A stretch of 64,000 nt of DNA from positions 464,740-528,739 of the forward strand of contig NZ_JADPKR010000108.1 of the NCBI RefSeq assembly GCF_023074055.1, in the 5' to 3' direction. Made by a program: the position numbers and the translations under genes. The notes beneath the pieces were generated by a model, which saw only the letters and a list, made by a program, of their open reading frames with translations, was not told the DNA's origin and ran no database searches. Position 1 is the first letter of the stretch, and every line of letters starts with the position of its first letter. Positions 7,185-16,161 of the stretch are shown piece after piece. The DNA is from Bradyrhizobium sp. 141 (lineage in GTDB: Bacteria; Pseudomonadota; Alphaproteobacteria; Rhizobiales; Xanthobacteraceae).

Positions 7185-8207
7185 TCACCCCAGTTTCTCG
7201 CGCGCCAGCGCCGCACCTGCGCCGAGCGCCATCAGCTTGGCTTCGGCGATCTCGCGCGCCATCGGCGCCATGCCGCAATTGGTGGTGGCGATGATGTTGC
7301 TCTTGGGCACGAATTTCGACACCGCGTCGATCACCTGAACGACGTCTTCGGCCGTCTCCACAATGTCGCTGGCGACGTCGATCACGCCGGCCTGCACGAT
7401 CTTGTTCTTCAAGAGCGCGAGCAGATCGAGCGGCACTTTCGAATTGCGACATTCGATCGCGACCTGCTGGATCGGGCTGGCGTCGATCGCGGGGAAGATC
7501 TGCTCATACTGCCGCCACTGGCTGCCCAGCGTCTCCTTCCAGTCGGTGTTGGCCTTGATGCCATAACCGTAGCAGATGTGCACCGCGGTGGCGCAGGTGA
7601 GGCCCTGCGCGGCGCGCTCCAGCGCCTTGATGCCCCAATCGTTGACCTCGTCCATGTAGACGTTGAAGGCCGGCTCGTCGAACTGCACGAGATCGACGCC
7701 GTCGGCCTGCAATGCCTTCGCTTCCTCGTTGAGCAGCTCGGCGAAGGCAAACGCCATCTTCACGCGGTCGCCATAGTAGCGATCGGCAATGGTGTCGATG
7801 ATGGTCATGGGGCCGGGCAGCGTGAACTTCAGCTTCCTCTTTGTATGCGTGCGCGCCGCGCGCGCCTCAAAGGCATGAACGCGTTCCCTGAGCCGGAGCG
7901 GCGCGACCACCTGCGGCACCATCGCCTTGTAGCGATCCTTGCGGATGCCCATCTCGACCTTGTGGGCGAAGTCGATGCCTTCGACCTTCTCCAGGAAGCC
8001 GTGGACGAAATGCTGCCGGGCCTGCTCGCCTTCGGTGACGATGTCGATGCCGGCGTCCTCCTGGAACTTGACCCAGATCAGCGTCGCGTCGCGCTTGGCG
8101 CGGAGAAGCTCGTCGCCTTGCGACTTCCAGGGCGCCCAGAGCATGTTGGGCTCGGCGAGCCATTCCGGCTTCGGCAAGGAGCCGGCGATCGTGGTTGGAA
8201 ACAGCAT
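7185..8207 (-). CDS. Cobalamin-independent methionine synthase-like protein (core MetE)
   Basis: A 340-residue protein equal to the C-terminal catalytic barrel of MetE, without the N-terminal half. The zinc ligands appear as His210 and Cys212 (AVHICYGYG), Glu252 (VAIECRN) and Cys311 (TTNCGMAP). It begins MLFPTTIAGSLPKPEW, the usual opening of this family. A GGGAGGG ribosome binding site precedes the ATG at 8207; the 14 codons above that are rejected. Core MetE proteins transfer a methyl group to a thiol, but the methyl donor may not be folylpolyglutamate. No cobalamin or SAM riboswitch is visible in the 121-bp gap to the divergent gene. Confidence 0.88.
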   Translation of the reverse strand: MLFPTTIAGSLPKPEWLAEPNMLWAPWKSQGDELLRAKRDATLIWVKFQEDAGIDIVTEGEQARQHFVHGFLEKVEGIDFAHKVEMGIRKDRYKAMVPQVVAPLRLRERVHAFEARAARTHTKRKLKFTLPGPMTIIDTIADRYYGDRVKMAFAFAELLNEEAKALQADGVDLVQFDEPAFNVYMDEVNDWGIKALERAAQGLTCATAVHICYGYGIKANTDWKETLGSQWRQYEQIFPAIDASPIQQVAIECRNSKVPLDLLALLKNKIVQAGVIDVASDIVETAEDVVQVIDAVSKFVPKSNIIATTNCGMAPMAREIAEAKLMALGAGAALAREKLG

Positions 8208-8328
8208 GGCGGCCCTCCCGGCAGGTTGTGTTGCGCCCCTTCCTGCCATGTCCTAACGTCAAGGTACAGAACAACAAAAGTCGCTCTCTATTCCGGCGAC
8301 GGGAGCAGGGAAGGCCAAAGGAAAGGTC

Positions 8329-9030
8329 ATGATCGACCTCTATTACGCGCCGACGCCGAACGGCTGGAAAATCTCGATCATGCTGGAGGAGCTCGGGCTT
8401 CCCTATGACGTGAAGCCCGTCAACATCCGCGCCGGCGAGCAGTTCAGCCCCGAGTTTCTGGCGATCTCCCCGAACAACCGCATCCCCGCGATCGTCGATC
8501 ACGCACCCGCCGACGGCGGCGAACCGTTCTCGGCCTTCGAGACCGGCGCAGTCCTGATTTATCTGGCGGAGAAGACCGGCCGCTTCTTGGCCACCGACTT
8601 GCGCGGCCGCTCCACCACCATCCAGTGGGTGATGTGGCAGATGGCCGGGCTCGGGCCGATGCTCGGCCAGCACGGCCATTTCGCGCTCTATGCGGCGGAG
8701 AAGATCCCTTACGCGATCCAGCGCTACCGCGACGAGGCGGCCCGGCTGTATGGGGTACTCGACCGGCAGCTGGAGAAGACCGGCGCCTATGTCACCGGCG
8801 ATTATTCCATCGCCGACATCGCCTGCTTCCCCTGGACCATGACCCACAAGGCGCAGGGCTTTACGCTCGACGACTATCCGAACGTCAAGCGCTGGTATGC
8901 CGAAGTCCGCGCCAGGCCGCAGGTGCAGGCGGGGCTTGCGATCGGAAAATTCGTCAAAGAGCCGTTCGACGAGGAATCACGCAAGATCATGTTTGGCCAG
9001 CGTGCGAAGGAAGTGCTGGGAAGGAACTAA
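8329..9030 (+). CDS. Glutathione S-transferase, YfcG/Ure2p-like
   Basis: A 233-residue two-domain protein. The thioredoxin-like N-terminal domain starts MIDLYYAPTPNGWKISIMLE and has the glutathione-site stretch PNNRIPAIVD near residue 50. The C-terminal helical domain contains YSIADIACFPW, the N-capping motif of GSTs. The N-terminal TPNGWKIS pattern is that of the nu-class/YfcG and YghU group, which often have disulfide-bond reductase activity with glutathione. AAAGGAAAGG precedes the start. It is divergent from the MetE-like gene and is followed by a palindromic repeat, then an HCCA isomerase. Confidence 0.9.
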   Translation: MIDLYYAPTPNGWKISIMLEELGLPYDVKPVNIRAGEQFSPEFLAISPNNRIPAIVDHAPADGGEPFSAFETGAVLIYLAEKTGRFLATDLRGRSTTIQWVMWQMAGLGPMLGQHGHFALYAAEKIPYAIQRYRDEAARLYGVLDRQLEKTGAYVTGDYSIADIACFPWTMTHKAQGFTLDDYPNVKRWYAEVRARPQVQAGLAIGKFVKEPFDEESRKIMFGQRAKEVLGRN

Positions 9031-9048
9031 CGGCCACTGCTCTCACCT

Positions 9049-9165
9049 CGTCATTGCGAGGAGCCCGCGACAAAATTGCGAAGCAATTTTGCGCTGGCGA
9101 TGAAGCAATCCAGACTGTTTCCGCGGAAAAAGATTCTGGATTGCTTCGCTTCGCTCGCAATGACG
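9049..9165. repeat. Palindromic intergenic repeat, third type (CGTCATTGCGAG family)
   Basis: It begins CGTCATTGCGAGGAG and ends CGCTCGCAATGACG, so the ends are inverted copies. An inner pair is GAAGCAATCCAGA with TCTGGATTGCTTC around TTTCCGCGGAAA. A second, shorter left stem, AAAATTGCGAAGCAATTTT, is also present. The copy at 16076-16150 shares the core almost base for base. Confidence 0.9.
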
Positions 9166-9203
9166 GAAGATAGAGCTTACCGATACAAGAAAAAGGAAAC
9201 GCC

Positions 9204-9812
9204 ATGATCGAATTCTTCTTCGACTGCTCCAGCCCCTGGACCTATCTCGCCTTCCACAACATCCAGCCGCTCGCCAGGGAATTGGGCGCTGAGATCGTCT
9301 GGCGGCCGATCCTGGTCGGCGGCATCTTCAACACGGTCAACCCGAGCGTCTACGCGCAGCGGGAGACGCCGGTGCCGCTGAAGGCGCGCTATATGAAGAA
9401 GGACCTTCAGGACTGGGCGCGTTCGGTAGGTCTTGCGATCAAGATGCCGCCGACTGTGTTTCCGGTGAACAGCGTGAAGGTGATGCGCGGCTGTATCTGG
9501 CTCGGGAAGGACATGGTGCCGTTTGCAACGGCCGTGTTCGAGGCCTATTGGGGCGGTGACAAGGACATCTCGCAGGACGCGGTGCTTGCCGACATCTGCA
9601 AGCAGGTCGGCATCGACGCGCCAAAATTCTTCGCGGGTATCTCGGAGCAGGGCATCAAGGATCAGCTCAAGGCGAATACGGAAGAGGTGGTCGCCCGCGG
9701 CGGCTTCGGCTCGCCGACGATCTTCGTTGGCAAGACCGATATGTACTTTGGCAATGACCGCCTGCCGTTGATCCGCGAGGCGCTGTTGCGCAGCAAGGCG
9801 AGCGCGGCCTGA
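9204..9812 (+). CDS. 2-hydroxychromene-2-carboxylate isomerase family (DsbA-like, GST kappa)
   Basis: A 202-residue protein of the DsbA/kappa-GST fold. The N-terminal FFFDCSSPWTYLAFHNI matches HCCA isomerases, with the serine of SSPW as the glutathione-contacting residue. The C-terminal GGFGSPTIFVGKTDMYFGND carries the cis-proline loop and the GNDRL motif typical of the family. HCCA isomerase acts in naphthalene catabolism, but many homologues have unknown substrates and none of the other naphthalene genes are here. AAAAAGGAAAC precedes the ATG. It shares a TGATG overlap with the quinone reductase gene, so the two are co-translated. Confidence 0.88.
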   Translation: MIEFFFDCSSPWTYLAFHNIQPLARELGAEIVWRPILVGGIFNTVNPSVYAQRETPVPLKARYMKKDLQDWARSVGLAIKMPPTVFPVNSVKVMRGCIWLGKDMVPFATAVFEAYWGGDKDISQDAVLADICKQVGIDAPKFFAGISEQGIKDQLKANTEEVVARGGFGSPTIFVGKTDMYFGNDRLPLIREALLRSKASAA

Positions 9813-10789
9813 TGGTGCGCGCTGTCGTCTGCCGCACGTTCGGCTCGCCCGAAACGTTGCGGCTGGAGGAGTTTCCGCCGCGCGTTCTGAAGCCGGGGGA
9901 GGTGCGCGTCGCGATCCGGGCCGCCGGGCTGAATTTTCCCGACGTGCTGATGGCCGCCGGCGAATATCAGCTCAAGCCGGAACTGCCGTTCACGCCGGGC
10001 ATGGAAGCCGCTGGTGACGTGACCGAGGTGGGCGCGGAGGCGCGCGGTGTTGCCGTCGGCGACAAGGTCATCGTCAAGATGCGCCACGGCGCATTCACCG
10101 AGGAAGCCGTCGTCACGCCGTCGCAGCTCACTCCCAAGCCGTCGACATTCGACTACGCCGAGGCTGCGACCTATCTCGCCGGTCATGGCACCGCCTATCA
10201 TGCGTTGATTGATCGCGGCCGAATTGCGCCCGGCGAGGTGCTGCTGGTGCATGGCGCCGGCGGCGGCGTTGGCCTTGCTGCCGTCGAGATCGGCAAGATG
10301 CTGGGTGCAACCGTGATCGCGACCGCCTCCAGCGACGAGAAACTCGCCATCGCCAAGGCCCGCGGCGCGGATCATCTCGTGCGCTACGACCGCGAGCCGT
10401 TTCGCGATGCCGTCAAGCGCATCACCGATGGTCGCGGCGCCGATGTCGTGTTCGATCCCGTGGGCGGCCAGGTCTTTGAGGATTCGATGCGCTGCATCGC
10501 TTGGGGCGCGCGGCTCCTGGTGATCGGCTTCACCGGCGGCATCGGCTCGGCGAAAACCAATCTCCTGCTGATCAAGGGCGCCAGCGTGCTCGGCGTGCGC
10601 GCGGGTGAAGCGGTGCGGAAGAATCCGGCGCTCGGCGAGGTGCGCCTGAAGGCGCTGCTGCAATGGGCGGAGGAGGGCAAGCTGCGCCCGAACGTGTCGC
10701 ATCGCCTGCCGCTGGAAGAGTATGCGAAGGCGATGCGGCTGTTGCTCGACCGTAAGGCGATCGGGCGGGTGGCGCTGGTGATGGAGTGA
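9812..10789 (+). CDS. NADPH:quinone oxidoreductase, zinc-free MDR family
   Basis: A 325-residue medium-chain dehydrogenase/reductase. A GroES-like half (residues 1-120, with AAGLNFPDVLMAAGEYQ) is followed by a Rossmann half with HGAGGGVGLAAVEIGKMLG near residue 148, the NADPH loop of quinone oxidoreductases. The structural and catalytic zinc cysteines of alcohol dehydrogenases are missing, as expected for this branch. The start codon overlaps the stop of the upstream HCCA isomerase (TGATG). Together with that gene and the GST upstream it suggests detoxification or aromatic metabolism; the substrate is unknown. Confidence 0.9.
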   Translation: MVRAVVCRTFGSPETLRLEEFPPRVLKPGEVRVAIRAAGLNFPDVLMAAGEYQLKPELPFTPGMEAAGDVTEVGAEARGVAVGDKVIVKMRHGAFTEEAVVTPSQLTPKPSTFDYAEAATYLAGHGTAYHALIDRGRIAPGEVLLVHGAGGGVGLAAVEIGKMLGATVIATASSDEKLAIAKARGADHLVRYDREPFRDAVKRITDGRGADVVFDPVGGQVFEDSMRCIAWGARLLVIGFTGGIGSAKTNLLLIKGASVLGVRAGEAVRKNPALGEVRLKALLQWAEEGKLRPNVSHRLPLEEYAKAMRLLLDRKAIGRVALVME

Positions 10790-10816
10790 CGGTGCCGTAA
10801 TGACCCTACGAGAGCG

Positions 10817-11707
<891 letters not shown>

Positions 11708-11814
11708 GGGTGGTTTCCTTCGCTGTCTTGAATTCGGTCTCGCTGAGACGAGATGCATGGTCGCCACCGTCCGTCTTGCGCGGACTGGGCACGTAGCGGC
11801 CTGTAGAGGAACGT

Positions 11815-11844
11815 AGATGGCCGGGACAAGCCCGGCCATGACGC
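11815..11844. repeat. Short palindromic repeat related to the element at 2382-2497
   Basis: It contains GGCCGGGACAAGCCCGGCC (a 7-bp perfect stem with a 5-base loop) and ends CATGACGC. It is a half-size relative of the CGTCATGCCCGGG type. It lies in the gap between the amidase stop and the enoyl-CoA hydratase start. Confidence 0.7.
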
Positions 11845-11847
11845 ATG

Positions 11848-13269
11848 TTACTTCGCCGGCGGGCTCGGCCAGGGCCGCTGCGGCCCGCGCAAACCTTCAA
11901 AGGCCTTGGCCATGCCGAGCACGCCGATATCGTCGAAGCGGCGGCCGACGATCTGCACGCCGATGGGAAACCCCTTGGCGTCGAAGCCGCCGTTGATCGA
12001 GACGGCGGGGTTCTCCGACATATTCCACGGCACGGTATAGGCGATGTGCTCGAACGGTTTCATCGGATCGTTGGTGGGGGAAGCCCACTCCGCCGGATAG
12101 TTCACGTTTGGCGCGGTCGGCGAAATCACGTAATCGAGCTCGCAGAACAGCTTTGACGCCGCCGCGCGGATCGCCATGGTCTGGTTGAAGCCGCGGATGA
12201 CGTCGACGCCCGACAGCTTGGCGCCGGACTCGCCCCATTTGAAGATATAGGGCAGCACCTTGGCCTGTTCGGCCGGCGTCAGCCTGGCCAGATCGTCCCA
12301 CATCCGCGCACGCCAGAAGTTGTCGAGGCCATCGAGCATCTCGCGCGTGAGAATGCCGTCGACCTCGGTCACGACGGCGCCGGCGGATTCGAACGCCTTG
12401 GCCGCTTTCACCGCGACTTCGCGCACCGGCTTCTCGAGCGCCAGGCCGCAGCCGGGATCCAGCATCAGGCCGATGCGCAGCTTGCGCGGAGATTTCTCCA
12501 GGCCCTTCCAGTTGAGCGGTTCGGCGGGCAGGCTCATGCCGTCGCGCCGGTCGGGCTTTGCGATCGCGCTCATCATCAGCGCGCAATCGTCGACCGTGCG
12601 GGCCATCGGGCCGGCGACGCGGCCGACATAGGTGGGATCGATCGGCACCCGGCCAAAACTCGGCTTCAATCCGACGAGGCCGCACCAAGCGGCGGGCAGG
12701 CGCACCGAGCCGCCGATATCGGTGCCGAGATGCAGCGGACCGTAGCCGGCCGCCGCTGCCGCGCCTGCGCCCGCGCTGGAGCCGCCGGGGTTCTTGGAGA
12801 GGTCCCAAGGGTTACGCGCGAGCGCGTGGAAGCTGGAGAGTCCGGAGGACAGCATGCCGTAATCGGGCATGGTCGTCTTGGCGAAGATGATCGCGCCGGC
12901 CTCGCGCAGCCGCGCGGCGGGCGGGGCATCCTTCTCGGCCGGCACGAGCTTGACGCTGGCCGCCCCGAGCGGCACCGGCACGCCCTTGGTCGCGATGTTG
13001 TCTTTCACTGTGACCGGAACGCCGTCGAGCACGCCGGAAGGCTCGCCGCCGGCCCAGCGCGCGGTCGAGGCCTTCGCGGCCTCGCGCGCGCTGTCGGGGT
13101 CGAATGCATAGAGCGCCTTCAGATGCGGCTCCCACGCAGCGACGTGCGCAAGCACGTCCTCCAGCACCTCGCTCGGCGAGAATTGCTTGGCGCGATAGCC
13201 CGCGATCAGATCGACCGCGGACAGATCGTGCAGCGGGGTGACCGCCTGTTCGACGTTCTTTTTATGCAT
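11848..13269 (-). CDS. Amidase (amidase signature family)
   Basis: A 473-residue amidase-signature hydrolase. The Ser-cisSer-Lys triad is readable: Lys in VTVKDNIATKG (near residue 90), the GGSSAGAGAAAAAGYG loop near residue 165 and TDIGGSVRLPA with the nucleophile serine. These cytoplasmic enzymes cleave carboxamides to acid plus ammonia. The ATG at 13269 overlaps the stop of the upstream M20 hydrolase by 8 bases; a GTG two codons earlier is the alternative. It is the third gene of the run M81, M20, amidase, which suggests stepwise breakdown of amide-linked compounds imported by the nearby ABC transporter. Confidence 0.92.
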   Translation of the reverse strand: MHKKNVEQAVTPLHDLSAVDLIAGYRAKQFSPSEVLEDVLAHVAAWEPHLKALYAFDPDSAREAAKASTARWAGGEPSGVLDGVPVTVKDNIATKGVPVPLGAASVKLVPAEKDAPPAARLREAGAIIFAKTTMPDYGMLSSGLSSFHALARNPWDLSKNPGGSSAGAGAAAAAGYGPLHLGTDIGGSVRLPAAWCGLVGLKPSFGRVPIDPTYVGRVAGPMARTVDDCALMMSAIAKPDRRDGMSLPAEPLNWKGLEKSPRKLRIGLMLDPGCGLALEKPVREVAVKAAKAFESAGAVVTEVDGILTREMLDGLDNFWRARMWDDLARLTPAEQAKVLPYIFKWGESGAKLSGVDVIRGFNQTMAIRAAASKLFCELDYVISPTAPNVNYPAEWASPTNDPMKPFEHIAYTVPWNMSENPAVSINGGFDAKGFPIGVQIVGRRFDDIGVLGMAKAFEGLRGPQRPWPSPPAK

Positions 13270-14434
13270 GGGCACCTACCGGCATGCGCGTCTCGATGAT
13301 CCGGGCGAACATGCTGGCACCGATCGGCAGGATCTTGTCGTCGAGCACGAAGCCGGGATTGTGCACGGGCACCGAGCCGTCATGGCCGACCCAGAAATAG
13401 GCGCCGGGAATGGTCTGCAGCATGTCGGCGAAATCCTCGCTGCCCATCTTCGGCTGGGCGCGGGTGATCACGTTGGCGGGATCGACGATGGTGCACGCGA
13501 CCTCCTCGACCACCTTGGACTGCTCGACCTGGTTGACCAGCACGTCGAAGGTATCGCGGATGTCGACGTCGATCACGCACTGATAGGCGCTCGCGATGCC
13601 GGCGCAGATCGTGCGGATGCGTTCGCTGATCAGGGTGCGGACTTCTTTCGAGAAGGTGCGGATGGTGCCGCACAGATGCGCGTCGCCGGGGATGACGTTG
13701 TAGGCGGAACCGGCGTGGATCTGGGTGATCGAGATGACGGCGGCCTGCAGCGGCTCGACGTTGCGGCTGACAATGGTCTGGATCGCCTGCGCCAGCGTGG
13801 TCGCGATGATCACCGCGTCCTTGGAGCGTTCGGGCATCGCGCCATGCGCGCCATAGCCGGTGATGCGGAGGTCGAAGAAGTCGGCGCTGGCCATCGCCGG
13901 GCCCGGCAGGATCGCGATCTCGCCGTGGTTGAGATCGGGCGCGTTGTGTAGGCCGTAGAGCTCATCGCACGGAAACTTCTCGAACAGGCCGTCCTTGATC
14001 ATCGCGCGGGCGCCGCCGAGGCCTTCCTCGGCCGGCTGGAAGATCAGGTGCACGGTGCCGTCGAAATTCCTGGTCTCGGCGAGATAGCGCGCGGTGCCGA
14101 GCAGCATGGTGGTGTGGCCGTCATGGCCGCAGCCGTGGAAGCGGCCGGGGATTTTCGAACTCCATTTCAGATTGGTGTTCTCTTCCATCGGCAGCGCGTC
14201 CATGTCGGCGCGAAGCCCGATGCGCTTGTTGCTCGAACCCTTGCCCTTGATGACGCCGATCACGCCGGTGCCGCCGAGGCCGCGATGCACCTCGATGCCC
14301 CAGCTCTTCAGCTTGTCGGCGACGATGCCGGAGGTGCGCACTTCCTCGAAGCCAATCTCGGGATGGGCATGGAGGTCGCGGCGGATGGCGGTGAGTTCGT
14401 CGGCGTAGCCGTCGATGCGGTCGATCGTGGGCAT
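13262..14434 (-). CDS. M20 family amidohydrolase (hippurate hydrolase / N-acyl amino acid hydrolase type)
   Basis: A 390-residue M20D metallopeptidase. It shows RRDLHAHPEIGFEE at the N-terminus, the metal-binding GCGHDGHTTMLLG near residue 102 (Cys, His, His) and FQPAEEGLGGARAM near residue 134 with the catalytic glutamate. Such enzymes remove acyl groups from amino acids or cleave small amides. It starts 14 bases after the M81 gene and its stop overlaps the amidase start, so the three are one operon. The exact substrate cannot be decided; IAA-amino acid or hippurate-type conjugates are possibilities for a soil organism. Confidence 0.92.
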   Translation of the reverse strand: MPTIDRIDGYADELTAIRRDLHAHPEIGFEEVRTSGIVADKLKSWGIEVHRGLGGTGVIGVIKGKGSSNKRIGLRADMDALPMEENTNLKWSSKIPGRFHGCGHDGHTTMLLGTARYLAETRNFDGTVHLIFQPAEEGLGGARAMIKDGLFEKFPCDELYGLHNAPDLNHGEIAILPGPAMASADFFDLRITGYGAHGAMPERSKDAVIIATTLAQAIQTIVSRNVEPLQAAVISITQIHAGSAYNVIPGDAHLCGTIRTFSKEVRTLISERIRTICAGIASAYQCVIDVDIRDTFDVLVNQVEQSKVVEEVACTIVDPANVITRAQPKMGSEDFADMLQTIPGAYFWVGHDGSVPVHNPGFVLDDKILPIGASMFARIIETRMPVGAHA

Positions 14435-14448
14435 GTGTTCCTGTCCGG

Positions 14449-15954
14449 TTAGTGTGAAGGAGGATTGAAAACGGGGCCGTTCGGCTTGATGCGAATGCCC
14501 GGGCGCAGGCGCGTCCAGGGCAGCGTTGCGGTGTCGGCCGGCATCGCGCCGGGCGCGGCGCAGATCATCAGCTTTTCCGCGATCGGCTCGAAGTCGGCGC
14601 GGAAGTGCACTGAGCTCTTGTTGACCAGGATCTTCTCTTCGGTGGGCTCGATGCCGACATAGCGGTACATCGCCTGGTCGGCGAGCTGTGCCTTGTGCGA
14701 GGAAACGACGACGCGGACGTCGCCGATGCGCAGGCAGGCCGAGGGACCCATCTCCATCTCGCGACCGCCATAATAAGGGCCGGGCGCGATGAAGCGGCCG
14801 TCGGAGAGCTTTTCGACCACGAAGGTCTCGCGATAAGGCTCGTCGCCGGGGATGCCGGACTTGCCGCCGAGCGACAGCGTCACGGTGGCGCCAATGCCGG
14901 CCTCATGCGCAGCCTTGGCTGAAACCGGATCGTAGATCGCGCCGGTCGCGGCGCTCGCCTTGTTGCGCACCAGCGCGCGCAGCATGCCGGTGGTGTCGGA
15001 ATCGCCGCCGGCGCCGGGATTGTCCTGAGTGTCGGCAATGATGATGGGCTTGCTCGCGGTCTTCGAGAGTTCCATGGCGTGACGCACGCCGTCGTCGGGG
15101 GACCAGATCTTGCCGTCGAAATCGTCCTCGTGGCTTTCGATCAGCTTGACGATCGCATCCGCCGCGCGGTCGGCATCCGCCTGCGTCCTTCCATAAGCGA
15201 ACACACTCGGACCGCAATCGCGGAAGTCGGCGGCGGGGAAGCCGGGCGCGAAAGAGAGCGTCGGAACCGCGTCGCTCTCCAGCGCTGCGAGCTGTTCGTA
15301 GATGCCTTTGGTCGGCTGGTCGTTGGTGCATTGCCAGCTGATCGGGATCAGGAACGGCAATTGCCGGAACGCCTTTGCGAAGCGCTGCTTCGTCTTCAGC
15401 AGCAGGGCGAGATGCCGCGCCGAGGCGCGGCCGGTCTCGGCCATGTCGACATGGGGATAGGTGCGGTAGGCGATCAGCGCGTCGGCATGCTCGATCATCT
15501 CGGGCGTGACGTTGGCGTGCAGGTCGAGACTGGCGACCAGCGGAACATCCTTGCCGATGACGGGGCGCACGCGGGCGAGAATCTCGCCTTCGCCGTCGTC
15601 GAGATGCTCGGTCACCATGGCGCCGTGCAGATCGAGATAGACCGCATCGATCGGGCCGGCGGCTGCGATGCCGTCGACCATCACCTTCACGATGCGCTCG
15701 AAGGCATCCCTGGTGACGTGTGCCGAGGGGCTCGCCCCGCAGGCGATCGTCGGAACGAGTTCCCAGCCGTTCGCTTCAGCGCTGTCGACGAAGCCGGCGA
15801 GGCCGACATTGATGCGCCGCATCACCTTCAACACGTCGGCGCCTTCCGTCATCGCCGGCCAGCCGCCGCCATGCTGGAAGTCCGCAAATGTCGCCTTCGT
15901 CGGGGCGAAGGTGTTGGTCTCGTGCAGGAAGCCGCCGACGGCGATACGGGTCAT
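14449..15954 (-). CDS. M81 family metallopeptidase (MlrC-like)
   Basis: A 501-residue protein that opens MTRIAVGGFLHETNTFAPTK, the signature of the M81/MlrC family. Further matches are DAVYLDLHGAMVTEH, ASLDLHANVTPEMIEHAD with the metal-binding Asp-x-His pairs, and ADTQDNPGAGGDSDTTGML in the C-terminal half. MlrC degrades linear microcystin peptides, but most homologues sit in rhizobial peptide or amide catabolic loci and probably have other substrates. It is first in the operon with an M20 hydrolase and an amidase, and lies downstream of a dipeptide-type ABC transporter with a repeat between them. Confidence 0.92.
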   Translation of the reverse strand: MTRIAVGGFLHETNTFAPTKATFADFQHGGGWPAMTEGADVLKVMRRINVGLAGFVDSAEANGWELVPTIACGASPSAHVTRDAFERIVKVMVDGIAAAGPIDAVYLDLHGAMVTEHLDDGEGEILARVRPVIGKDVPLVASLDLHANVTPEMIEHADALIAYRTYPHVDMAETGRASARHLALLLKTKQRFAKAFRQLPFLIPISWQCTNDQPTKGIYEQLAALESDAVPTLSFAPGFPAADFRDCGPSVFAYGRTQADADRAADAIVKLIESHEDDFDGKIWSPDDGVRHAMELSKTASKPIIIADTQDNPGAGGDSDTTGMLRALVRNKASAATGAIYDPVSAKAAHEAGIGATVTLSLGGKSGIPGDEPYRETFVVEKLSDGRFIAPGPYYGGREMEMGPSACLRIGDVRVVVSSHKAQLADQAMYRYVGIEPTEEKILVNKSSVHFRADFEPIAEKLMICAAPGAMPADTATLPWTRLRPGIRIKPNGPVFNPPSH

Positions 15955-16075
15955 TCAGTTCAGTCCCAATTGAAGGTGCGCGACGTTAGCCCCGGCGTTG
16001 CGGCGAGGGCAAGCAAGGCAGGCCATCGCGCCGCGCATGGCTTTAAGCTGTTTTGGGAATACTTCCCGCGATCAC

Positions 16076-16150
16076 CGTCATTGCGAGCGTAGCGAAGCAA
16101 TCCAGACCGTTTCCGCGGAGGGATTCTGGATTGCTTCGCTCGCAATGACG
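16076..16150. repeat. Palindromic intergenic repeat (CGTCATTGCGAG family)
   Basis: It begins CGTCATTGCGAGCGTAGCG and ends CGCTCGCAATGACG, with the inner pair GAAGCAATCCAGA and TCTGGATTGCTTC around TTTCCGCGGA. It is the same family as 9049-9165 but about 40 bp shorter, lacking the extra left stem. It lies between the transporter ATPase gene and the M81 gene. Confidence 0.9.
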
Positions 16151-16161
16151 AGGGGAAAGGC

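Noticed and set aside
11708..11839. N-terminal extension beginning MAGLVPAIYV of the enoyl-CoA hydratase frame
   Set aside because: The sequence comes from an intergenic repeat, and a good ribosome binding site precedes the ATG at 11707.
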